Source of the DNA: an uncultured Lachnospiraceae bacterium
GTDB lineage: Bacteria > Bacillota > Clostridia > Lachnospirales > Lachnospiraceae
Direction: 5' to 3'
Length of the DNA: 8,019 nt
Assembly (NCBI GenBank): GCA_958444395.1
Contig: CAUCOL010000075.1
Coordinates: 1 to 8,019 of the forward strand
Positions 1 to 5,909 of the stretch are shown piece by piece (within the stretch, counting starts at the first letter, position 1; each line of letters begins with the position of its first letter). A program made the translations under genes and the position numbers. The notes beneath the pieces were generated by a model. The model was not told the origin of the DNA. It searched no databases and saw only the letters and a program-made list of their open reading frames with translations.

Positions 1-406
1 GAATAAACCGGGGGTGACCAAAGGAAAGCAGTGGATCCGTCTGAATAAAAATGTTGAGCTTTTAGACACGCCGGGAATCCTCTGGCCGAAGTTTGAAGAT
101 CAGAATGTGGGACTTCGGCTGGCATATATAGGCTCTATTAAGGACGAATTATATAATATTTATGAGTTAAGTCTGCTGCTGATCCGTTATCTGCAGGAAA
201 ATTATGCACAGGCAATTCCTAAGACATATCAGATCGAAGGATCGGAAGAAGATGTCGTGTTACTGCAGCAGATTGCGGAACGCAGAGGATGTCTGAAAGC
301 CGGCGGGGAGTTTGATCTGGATAAGGCGGCTAAATGTCTCGTTGATGATTTCCGGGCAGGAAAACTTGGCAGGATCAGTCTGGAGCATCCAGATGTAACT
401 ATTTAG
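1..406 (+). CDS. rbgA: Ribosome biogenesis GTPase RbgA (YlqF), 3' end only
   Basis: This is the C-terminal part of a circularly permuted GTPase that helps late assembly of the 50S ribosomal subunit in the cytoplasm. The frame is already open at base 2, so the start lies outside the window; 134 codons and a TAG stop (404-406) are seen. The first residues read NKPGVTKGKQWI, which in this family follows directly after the P-loop GxPNVGKS and carries the G2 threonine. LLDTPGILWPKF is the G3 (DTPG) motif. The rest, from about residue 45, is the helical RNA-binding C-terminal domain, ending in a motif-poor tail typical of YlqF. In this family G4 and G5 lie before G1, so they are missing here. The GTG at base 14 is the internal Val of the PGVTK motif, not a start. 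It is followed after 13 bases by the signal peptidase gene, so the two are probably in one operon. Family assignment is firm. Confidence 0.93.
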   Translation, partial: NKPGVTKGKQWIRLNKNVELLDTPGILWPKFEDQNVGLRLAYIGSIKDELYNIYELSLLLIRYLQENYAQAIPKTYQIEGSEEDVVLLQQIAERRGCLKAGGEFDLDKAAKCLVDDFRAGKLGRISLEHPDVTI

Positions 407-419
407 GGGGAAACAAGGT

Positions 420-2114
420 ATGTATGACGAGAATCAGATAGAAGACAGTCTCGCATTTTGTAAAGAATTGAAAGCATTTTTTGATGAAAATCCGGTGAAA
501 AGTGCCCAGGAGATCGTAAATGGTGCCAGAACGGCAGAACAAGGTGACCAAAAAGTGGTACAGGAACAGCCACAACCGGCGGTGACGCCGAAGGTTTCGA
601 AAGCTCCGGAAGAACAGTCACATCCAGTGATGACGCCGAAGGTTTCATCGACTCCAGAGGTACAGCCAGCGGTGACACAGAAGGCTACGTCAGTTCCGGA
701 GGTACAGCCAGCGGTGATACAGAAGGCTGCGTCAGTTCCGAAAGCGCAGCCACAGCCGGAAACATCTCCGACACAGAATCCACAGAGTGCTGTCCCAAAA
801 GTGGTACAACCACAGGTACAGCCACAGAGAGAAGTTCCCGGGACAGTGCAGCACCGGTCTGTGCCAACGCAGAGTGTCGTGGAGAATACTGTACCGAAAC
901 AGGGACAGATGGCACAGTTGTCTGCAGACGCAGCGGTCACGGTAAAGAAAACACAATCTGTGCCAAAAGAAAATTCCGTGGCGGATGAAGCGATTGAGAA
1001 GCTGCGTGCGATGCGAAAAGCAAAAGAGGCGGTAGAGAACGTTGCTACGGAAAATGCCACGGAACAGGCGGACAGAAACGTTGCAGCGACACAGGCAGCG
1101 GATGCAGAATATACCGCAGTGGAAGAACATACGCAGGCTGGTGGAAAGCATACGTATGAGATTACGATCAAGCTGGATCTGGACAGTATAAAAGGCTTTT
1201 TCCATAAGATCATTGATAAATTAAAGCCGGAATCTCCGTCGCTGGAAGATGTAAATGCAGCGATGGAGGAGAACCGTCTGCTGCAGGAGGAAAAACAGAA
1301 AGCCAAAGAAACAAAGCAGGCAGCTGCAGCACAGGAGCCGGCAGAAGAAAACGGTATCCTGCAAAAGGCAAGGCAGGCAGCTTTGGCATTGCCGAAATGG
1401 TCCTTTGGCAACAATGCAGATCAAGAGCCGGCAGACAGTGAGGAAGTGATGGATGCAGCCAGCATCGCGAAGGCACCGGCTGATGCGGCAGAGACAGAGA
1501 AAGAGCATGTGATCGAGGAACGTTTCAGGGAAGTAAAGGAGGCAGCTGCGGCACAGGCACCGGCAGCTTCAAGACTGGTGACGAATATCCTGATCTTAGC
1601 ATTTTGTATCGGAATTGCTTATTTTCTTGCGTCTTTTGTGACCTCCTATGTAGCGCACCAGACGACTGTCGAGGGAGAATCAATGGAGCCGACATTGTCG
1701 GATGGCGATACGATCATTATTCAGAAGCTGACGTATTATTTTAAAGATCCGAGCCGGTATGATGTCGTTGTTTTTCCGGTGACGAATAATGGAACCGATG
1801 AGAAGAATACATATTACATCAAACGTGTGATCGGTCTGCCGGGAGAGACGGTGCAGATTATCGATGGCAGTATCTATATCAATGGATCACCACTCCAGGA
1901 TGACAAATATGCGTTATCGGATATCCTGGAACCAGGTATCGCCCAGGAACCGTTGACCCTGGGAAAGGATCAATATTTTGTTATGGGTGATAACCGGAAT
2001 ATGAGTACAGACAGCCGTAATTCATATGTAGGGCTGGTAAATAAAAATGATATCGTTGGAGAAGCGTGGATCTGTACCTGGCCATTAAATCATTTTGGTA
2101 GTCTGCAGCGATAA
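420..2114 (+). CDS. lepB: Type I signal peptidase with a ~385-residue N-terminal cytoplasmic extension
   Basis: The C-terminal ~180 residues are a complete Gram-positive-type signal peptidase I, which cleaves signal peptides from exported preproteins at the outer face of the membrane. One membrane helix lies at about 386-411 (LVTNILILAFCIGIAYFL...). It is followed by box B GESMEPTL with the catalytic Ser421, box C YDVVVFPV, box D YYIKRVIGLPGE with the general-base Lys468, and box E MGDNRNMSTDSR at about 522-533. Usual Gram-positive enzymes are about 170-200 residues; this one is 564. The extra 385 residues precede the only membrane helix and so should be cytoplasmic. They comprise a short acidic head (1-45), a Pro/Gln/Val/Thr-rich stretch with tandem repeats (about 49-165), an Ala/Glu helical stretch (about 185-235), an amphipathic segment KHTYEITIKLDLDSIKGFF (243-261), and a Glu/Lys/Ala-rich probable coiled coil (about 274-380). 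The start ATG is preceded by AGGGGG at 405-410. There is no frameshift, and the frame is continuous from extension to catalytic domain. The peptidase assignment is firm; the extension's role is unknown. Confidence 0.93.
   Translation: MYDENQIEDSLAFCKELKAFFDENPVKSAQEIVNGARTAEQGDQKVVQEQPQPAVTPKVSKAPEEQSHPVMTPKVSSTPEVQPAVTQKATSVPEVQPAVIQKAASVPKAQPQPETSPTQNPQSAVPKVVQPQVQPQREVPGTVQHRSVPTQSVVENTVPKQGQMAQLSADAAVTVKKTQSVPKENSVADEAIEKLRAMRKAKEAVENVATENATEQADRNVAATQAADAEYTAVEEHTQAGGKHTYEITIKLDLDSIKGFFHKIIDKLKPESPSLEDVNAAMEENRLLQEEKQKAKETKQAAAAQEPAEENGILQKARQAALALPKWSFGNNADQEPADSEEVMDAASIAKAPADAAETEKEHVIEERFREVKEAAAAQAPAASRLVTNILILAFCIGIAYFLASFVTSYVAHQTTVEGESMEPTLSDGDTIIIQKLTYYFKDPSRYDVVVFPVTNNGTDEKNTYYIKRVIGLPGETVQIIDGSIYINGSPLQDDKYALSDILEPGIAQEPLTLGKDQYFVMGDNRNMSTDSRNSYVGLVNKNDIVGEAWICTWPLNHFGSLQR
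564..743 (+). repeat. In-frame tandem repeat, four units, in the signal peptidase extension
   Basis: Four consecutive degenerate units encode residues 49-64, 65-80, 81-94 and 95-108 (16, 16, 14 and 14 residues). The pattern is roughly xQ(P)xPAVTPKVSxxPE drifting to VQPAVTQKATSVPE. The last two units are almost identical at DNA level: 657-698 and 699-740 differ at only 2 of 42 bases, which indicates a recent duplication. Every unit is a whole number of codons, so the reading frame survives changes in copy number. Pro-rich units of this sort normally form extended, flexible linkers. Confidence 0.85.
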
Positions 2115-2138
2115 ATACAAAAGAAAGGGCGTAAGTGC

Positions 2139-2921
2139 ATGGCGGATAAATCAATCGCACAGATCCGACAGGAGCTTGAACAGGCTGCACCCGAAGAATA
2201 CGCAGTACTGGAACAGCGGTATCTGGCAGACCCGAGAAAGGGTGTGCAGAACCTCCTGGCAAAACATCGGCGGGAAGTCGAGAAAAGAGAATTAGAGCTG
2301 CTTCGTCTGGAGAAAATGAAACAGTTTGAATATAAATATCAGTCCTATTCCTATATTTGTGGGATCGATGAAGCCGGGAGAGGTCCGCTGGCGGGACCGG
2401 TGGTGGCTGCTGCCGTTATTCTGCCGAAGGACTGCACGATCCTGTATCTGAATGATTCCAAGCAGGTCAGTGCATCAAGGCGGGATCAGCTATACGATGA
2501 GATCCGTGAGAAAGCGATTGCCTATGGTGTCGGAATCGTCTCACCGGAGCGGATCGATGAGATCAATATATTGCAGGCAACGTATGAAGCAATGCATCAG
2601 GCAGTGGAACAGATGGACATTACCCCGGATCTGCTGCTGGTCGATGCGGTAACGATCCCAAAGATGCCGATGAAGCAGGTCGGGATCGTAAAGGGTGATG
2701 CAAAAAGTGTCTCCATTGCAGCAGCCAGCATTCTGGCGAAGGTAACCAGGGATCGGATCATGTGTGAGTACGATGCCTTGTTTCCGGAATATGGTTTTGC
2801 GGGACATAAAGGGTATGGGTCGCAGGCACATATTGCCGCGATCAGGGAACATGGTCCCTGCCCAATCCATCGCAAAACGTTTATTAAGAATTTCTGGGAT
2901 GATCCGGAAAATAATAAATGA
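2139..2921 (+). CDS. rnhB: Ribonuclease HII
   Basis: This cytoplasmic, metal-dependent endonuclease cuts the RNA strand of RNA-DNA hybrids and starts removal of single ribonucleotides misincorporated in DNA. The protein is 260 residues, close to the Bacillus enzyme (about 255). Residues 1-70 form the helical N-terminal extension shared by Bacillus/Clostridium enzymes, including DPRKGVQNLL. The catalytic core starts at CGIDEAGRGPLAGPVVAAAV (74-93). The DEDD active site is visible as Asp77, Glu78, Asp169 (LLLVDAV) and Asp187 (KGDAKS), followed by the conserved IAAASILAKVTRDR. The C-terminal HKGYGSQAH and GPCPIHRKTF motifs are intact. The ATG is preceded by GAAAGGG at 2123-2129. The gene begins 24 bases after the signal peptidase stop and probably shares its transcript; rbgA, lepB and rnhB are often neighbours in Firmicutes. 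The stop is TGA at 2919-2921. Assignment is firm. Confidence 0.96.
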   Translation: MADKSIAQIRQELEQAAPEEYAVLEQRYLADPRKGVQNLLAKHRREVEKRELELLRLEKMKQFEYKYQSYSYICGIDEAGRGPLAGPVVAAAVILPKDCTILYLNDSKQVSASRRDQLYDEIREKAIAYGVGIVSPERIDEINILQATYEAMHQAVEQMDITPDLLLVDAVTIPKMPMKQVGIVKGDAKSVSIAAASILAKVTRDRIMCEYDALFPEYGFAGHKGYGSQAHIAAIREHGPCPIHRKTFIKNFWDDPENNK

Positions 2922-2923
2922 TC

Positions 2924-2948
2924 GACAAGATTAGTTTACAATCTTGTC
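2924..2948 (+). other. Stem-loop directly after rnhB (possible weak terminator or operator)
   Basis: A perfect 9-bp inverted repeat, GACAAGATT at 2924-2932 and AATCTTGTC at 2940-2948, with a 7-base loop, starts two bases after the rnhB stop codon. There is no run of T after it (AGTGGATACAG follows), so it is not a standard intrinsic terminator. It may mark the 3' end of the housekeeping operon, stabilise its mRNA, or be a regulator site for the fucosidase gene that follows. The remaining gap to 3018 shows no convincing promoter to me. Confidence 0.4.
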
Positions 2949-3017
2949 AGTGGATACAGAATATGTTACAGCAGAAAAATACGATACAAAGAATAGAGCA
3001 GGCAATAAGGGGGAAGT

Positions 3018-5426
3018 ATGCAGGAAAATTTATGTTTGAGATATGACCAGCCGGCAAAGGTCTGGGAGGAAAACGTACTGCCGATCGGTAATAGCGACCT
3101 GGGCGCCAGTATCATGGGTGGAATCAGGCAGGAGCAGATTATTTTAAATGAGAAATCGTTATGGATCGGCGGACCATCACCAAGCCGTCCCGGTTATAAG
3201 GGCGGAAATGTATCTGGTTCTGTGACCTATCTTCGGCAGGTTCAGAAGGCATTACAGGAAAAAGATCATAAGACGGTTGACGGACTGCTGGAGAAGTTGA
3301 CCGGTGAGACAGACGGATACGGAGCCTATCAGACGTTGGGAAGTCTGTTTCTTACCTTTGATGGAGTCTGTGAGGAGAAGACGTCATCGTATCAGCGGTA
3401 TCTGGATCTGAACGAGGCGGTTTCCGGTGTTGTGTTTTCGCAGGAAGGTGTGCAGTATACCAGGGAATATCTGGCAAGCTACCCCGATCATGTAGTAGCT
3501 ATGCGGCTTTGTGCTGATCAGAAAGGAGCCCTGTCCTTCACGGCTTCTCTGGATGGTTATCCGGAGGGTGGCACAGTTACAACAGATGCTGACAGTCTGT
3601 CCTGTACGGGAGCGTTACAGGATAATGGACTGCGTTATCAGGAACGGTTCCTTTTTGAACTGGCTGATGGAGAAGGCGAGATAACAGCCGATGGTCAGAG
3701 TCTGCAGGTGCGTCATGCGACACAGGTTATTGTGTATTTTGCGGCAGCAACAGATTATGCAAACGTATATCCGGCTTACCGCAGTGGAATCGATCCGGCA
3801 GATCTGGTGCGTGAATGTCTGGAAGCGGCGAAGGCAAAGGGATATACAGCAATCAGGCAGTCACATATCCGTGATTATCAGGAATTATTTCAACGTGTTA
3901 CGCTGCATCTGGAGGAGAAGCCGGTGGAGGTCTTTACAGATCAGTTATTGCGGGAATACCGGCGAAAGACAAAGGAGCATCTGCCATACGATGCGGCAGA
4001 TCATTATCTGGAGGTATTATATTATCAGTATGGACGCTATCTGCTGATCGCATCCTCCCGGGACGGTTCGCTGCCTGCCAATCTGCAGGGGGTCTGGAAT
4101 GAAAGCAATACACCGCCGTGGTGCTGTGATTATCATATCAACGTAAATCTGCAGATGAACTACTGGCCGGCGATGGTTGCGAATCTGAGGGAAACAGCGA
4201 CTTCACTGGTAGACTACGTAGACAGTCTGCGCGAACCGGGCAGAGTGACGGCAGCCGATTATTACGGTATCGTATCCGATGAGGCGCATCCGGAAAATGG
4301 ATGGGCGGCGCATACGCAGAGTACACCATTTGGCTGGACGTGTCCGGGATATGTGTTTACCTGGGGTTGGTGTTCGGCAGCGGCGGCATGGCTGGACTTA
4401 AATCTGTGGGAATACTATCTTTATACAGAAGATACAGAATACCTGAAGGCAAAGATCTACCCGATCCTGCGGGAAAGTGCCCGTTTCTATCTGCAGGAGC
4501 TACGCTATGATGAGGAACAGGAAAGATATGTTTCATCCCCAACGTATTCACCGGAGCATGGACCGGTGACGATTGGAAATACCTATGAACAGTCTCTGAT
4601 ACAGGCACTGCTGCAGGTCTTTGTAAAGGCAGCAGGAATATTGGGATGCGATGCGCAGCTGTCGGGGGAGGCTGCCAGAGCAGCAGAAAAGATGAAGCCT
4701 TATCAGATCAGTCAGAAAACAGGCATGCTGCAGGAATGGTATGAAGAGGATGAGGAGGACTTTGACACAAGTGAGGTCGAAAAACACCATCGTCACACTT
4801 CTCATTTGCTGGGACTGTATCCGGCAGATACGATCAATTATAATACAAAAGAGCTGATGGAAGCGGCAAAGAAGTCTCTGAATGACCGTGGAGATGATGG
4901 AACCGGCTGGGGCATGGTTATGAAGATGTGTCTGTGGTCCCGTCTCGGCGAGGGAGATCGCGCATATGTGCTCTTTAATAATCTGCTGGCAGACCGGACG
5001 CATCCAAATCTGTGGGATGTACATCCACCATTTCAGATTGATGGAAATCTGGGTGCGGTGGCAGCGGTATCGGAGCTGCTGCTGCAGAGTCATATGGGAT
5101 ATATCCAGCTGCTTCCTGCCCTGCCGGCAGCATGGCAGAAGGGTTCCTTTACCGGACTGTGTGCTCGAGGCGGGTTCGAACTGGATCTGACCTGGGAGCA
5201 GGCGAAAGTTACCGGACTGGTGCTTCGGACGATGCATGATAAGGTATGCCGGATCCGGACGGAAGCTCCGCAGCAGATTCTGGCGGTGGATCAAAGCTCA
5301 AAGATAAATGGACAGGATGGTTCAGAAGAAGTTATGGCAAAAGCCGATAATATATTATGGAATGAGAAGAATGGTATTGTGGAATTTGCTGTAAAGAAGG
5401 AGAAAGAATATCATATATTGTTTTAA
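3018..5426 (+). CDS. GH95-family alpha-L-fucosidase, cytoplasmic
   Basis: A glycoside hydrolase of family GH95, which releases terminal L-fucose (typically alpha-1,2-linked, as in host mucin and milk glycans) by inversion. The protein has 802 residues, normal for the family. Order: N-terminal beta domain (about 5-265, opening with the typical RYDQPAKVWEENVLPIGNSD and LNEKSLWIGGP), a helical linker, an (alpha/alpha)6 barrel (about 310-690) and a C-terminal beta domain. By comparison with Bifidobacterium AfcA, the catalytic residues should be Asn375 and Asn377 (DYHINVNLQMNYWP), the acid Glu513 (SPEHG) and Asp675 (HPPFQIDGN). The His in DYH favours fucosidase over the alpha-L-galactosidase variant; I recall this correlation and cannot test it. 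There is no signal peptide, so the substrate must be imported. The ATG has a close AAGGGGG site (3008-3014). It lies 96 bases after rnhB and is not obviously related to that operon. No terminator follows directly; the next one is in the PTS leader. Confidence 0.9.
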   Translation: MQENLCLRYDQPAKVWEENVLPIGNSDLGASIMGGIRQEQIILNEKSLWIGGPSPSRPGYKGGNVSGSVTYLRQVQKALQEKDHKTVDGLLEKLTGETDGYGAYQTLGSLFLTFDGVCEEKTSSYQRYLDLNEAVSGVVFSQEGVQYTREYLASYPDHVVAMRLCADQKGALSFTASLDGYPEGGTVTTDADSLSCTGALQDNGLRYQERFLFELADGEGEITADGQSLQVRHATQVIVYFAAATDYANVYPAYRSGIDPADLVRECLEAAKAKGYTAIRQSHIRDYQELFQRVTLHLEEKPVEVFTDQLLREYRRKTKEHLPYDAADHYLEVLYYQYGRYLLIASSRDGSLPANLQGVWNESNTPPWCCDYHINVNLQMNYWPAMVANLRETATSLVDYVDSLREPGRVTAADYYGIVSDEAHPENGWAAHTQSTPFGWTCPGYVFTWGWCSAAAAWLDLNLWEYYLYTEDTEYLKAKIYPILRESARFYLQELRYDEEQERYVSSPTYSPEHGPVTIGNTYEQSLIQALLQVFVKAAGILGCDAQLSGEAARAAEKMKPYQISQKTGMLQEWYEEDEEDFDTSEVEKHHRHTSHLLGLYPADTINYNTKELMEAAKKSLNDRGDDGTGWGMVMKMCLWSRLGEGDRAYVLFNNLLADRTHPNLWDVHPPFQIDGNLGAVAAVSELLLQSHMGYIQLLPALPAAWQKGSFTGLCARGGFELDLTWEQAKVTGLVLRTMHDKVCRIRTEAPQQILAVDQSSKINGQDGSEEVMAKADNILWNEKNGIVEFAVKKEKEYHILF

Positions 5427-5452
5427 AAATAATAAAAAGTGTTAAAAAAGTA

Positions 5453-5481
5453 TTGACAAATATGATTTTATTGTGTAATCT
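5453..5481 (+). promoter_or_regulatory. Sigma-A-type promoter of the PTS gene leader
   Basis: A perfect -35 box TTGACA (5453-5458), a 17-base A/T-rich spacer and a -10 box TAATCT (5476-5481) lie 27 bases after the fucosidase stop. Transcription should start near 5488, just upstream of the RAT element, giving a leader of about 420 bases before the ATG at 5910. An A/T-rich stretch before the -35 box (5424-5450) could act as an UP-like element. Confidence 0.75.
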
Positions 5482-5493
5482 GTATACATAAAA

Positions 5494-5526
5494 TATGTGT
5501 GTAACTGTACGGCAGGCATTAACATA
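5494..5526 (+). promoter_or_regulatory. Ribonucleic antiterminator (RAT) for a GlcT/LicT/SacT-type antiterminator
   Basis: The RNA GTGTAACTGTACGGCAGGCA (5499-5518) matches the RAT pattern GTTACTG-loop-CAGGCA known from Bacillus ptsG, sacPA and bgl leaders. CTG (5505-5507) pairs with CAG (5513-5515) around a TACGG loop. A lower stem TATGT/ACATA (5494-5498 with 5522-5526) encloses the usual asymmetric internal loops. Its 3' half is also the 5' arm of the terminator that follows, so the two structures exclude each other. This is the hallmark of BglG-family antitermination: the protein binds the RAT when the sugar is present and lets polymerase pass. Which family member binds cannot be told, but the downstream PtsG-like permease suggests a GlcT-like protein. 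Confidence 0.82.
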
Positions 5527-5569
5527 ATAACGAATTGAATGATTCGTTTTGTGTTGATGCCTGTTTTTT
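5513..5569 (+). terminator. Intrinsic terminator overlapping the RAT
   Basis: CAGGCAT (5513-5519) pairs with ATGCCTG (5557-5563). The stem continues inward through TAACATAA/TTTTGTGTTG with G-T pairs and one bulged T (5528), ending in AACGAAT/ATTCGTT (5529-5535 with 5542-5548) around a TGAATG loop. About 22 pairs in all are followed by six T (5564-5569). It is the attenuator of the PTS gene. As no other terminator follows the fucosidase gene, it may also end transcripts arriving from upstream. Confidence 0.85.
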
Positions 5570-5608
5570 ATGTTATAGGAAACGACAAGTTTCCTATAAC
5601 ATAAAAAA
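5564..5608. repeat. Perfect 20-bp inverted repeat with 5-base loop
   Basis: The arms at 5564-5583 and 5589-5608 are exact reverse complements, separated by GACAA. The left arm begins with the T-run of the terminator; the right arm ends in six A. No T-run follows the right arm, so on the + strand this is not itself a terminator. It may be the outer palindrome of the MITE-like element that begins here. Confidence 0.85.
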
Positions 5609-5720
5609 CACTCCGTGAGGATGCGCATTTCGCGGAAAAGAAATAAATGCTACGCATTCCGCTCAAGCGCGAAAGAGTCGCAAGCGACTCTTTGTTCCTT
5701 TATGGAAATCTGTCGTTTCC
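5578..5720. repeat. MITE-like / REP-like palindromic element in the PTS leader
   Basis: The ends are 17-base inverted repeats: GGAAACGACAAGTTTCC (5578-5594) and GGAAATCTGTCGTTTCC (5704-5720), which match at 15 of 17 positions when one is reversed. Inside are further nested palindromes: TTTCGCG/CGCGAAA (5628-5634 with 5668-5674), GCGGAA/TTCCGC (5632-5637 with 5657-5662), and AAAGAGTCG/CGACTCTTT (5672-5680 with 5685-5693) around a CAAG loop. There is no coding potential. Small size, terminal inverted repeats and dense internal symmetry suggest a non-autonomous dispersed element, but whether it recurs in the genome cannot be seen here. No clear target-site duplication was found. Confidence 0.5.
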
Positions 5721-5909
5721 GGGAAAGTAAAAAAAACATTCCGAAAGGAAGTGACCGTTATGCAAAGACGATTGCATATGCAATTGTGCGGTGACACACA
5801 AAGTGTGCCAGACTCCTGATGCGCAAGGAGTTGTTACGCAGGACAGCGGGGTGGAATAATCCGGGAAAAATTGTCAAAAACTATAATAAGAAAAATGGAG
5901 GGACAAAAC
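5721..5909 (+). other. Non-coding distal leader with several hairpins and the ptsG ribosome binding site
   Basis: No long gene lies here. Visible structures in order: a GAAA-tetraloop hairpin CATTCC/GGAAGTG with one bulged G (5737-5753); a perfect 14-base palindrome ATTGCATATGCAAT (5771-5784); a hairpin of CACAC/GTGTG with flanking GG/CC pairs (5790-5809); and ACTCCT/AGGAGT (5812-5817 with 5826-5831). A 19-codon open frame with a plausible ribosome site (5760-5819) overlaps these. Near the end, TATAAT (5882-5887) lacks a matching -35 box. The strong ribosome site GGAGGGA (5897-5903) serves the ATG at 5910. I recognise no known riboswitch class. Confidence 0.4.

Noticed and set aside
14..406. 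GTG at base 14 as a true start of a 130-residue protein
   Set aside because: The frame is open upstream and encodes NKPG in front of this Val, which is the conserved RbgA motif; the gene is simply truncated by the window edge.
434..1414. Long minus-strand frame (326 residues) opposite the signal peptidase extension
   Set aside because: Its Cys/Ser/Phe-rich sequence is the mirror of the repetitive GC-biased extension codons; there is no recognisable domain, and the + strand frame continues into a clear peptidase domain.
4548..5294. Minus-strand frame of 248 residues within the fucosidase gene
   Set aside because: It lies wholly inside the GH95 barrel coding region and shows no protein-family motif or good ribosome site.
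5589..5620. The 20-bp inverted repeat as a second intrinsic terminator
   Set aside because: It is followed by A-rich then CACTCC sequence and not a T-run; read from the other strand it is also preceded, not followed, by T.
5332..5628. Minus-strand 98-residue frame across the leader
   Set aside because: It runs through the promoter, RAT, terminator and inverted repeat, all of which explain the sequence better; the peptide resembles no known protein.
5760..5790. Catabolite-responsive (cre) operator for CcpA near TGCAAAGACGATTGCA
   Set aside because: The central CG is out of register with the TGNAANCGNTNNCA consensus; no acceptable cre match was seen in the leader.
5735..5855. Cyclic-di-GMP-I (GEMM) riboswitch
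   Set aside because: A GAAA hairpin, then ATGCAAAG, then CAGCGGGG occur in the right order, but the spacing is too long, the CCTAA tetraloop receptor is absent and the 5' GCACAGGGCAAACC-like segment is missing. An Rfam scan would settle it.
5871..5887. TTGTCA ... TATAAT as a second promoter just before ptsG
   Set aside because: The two boxes are only 5 bases apart, and no -35-like box lies 16-18 bases before the TATAAT; there is no TGn extension.
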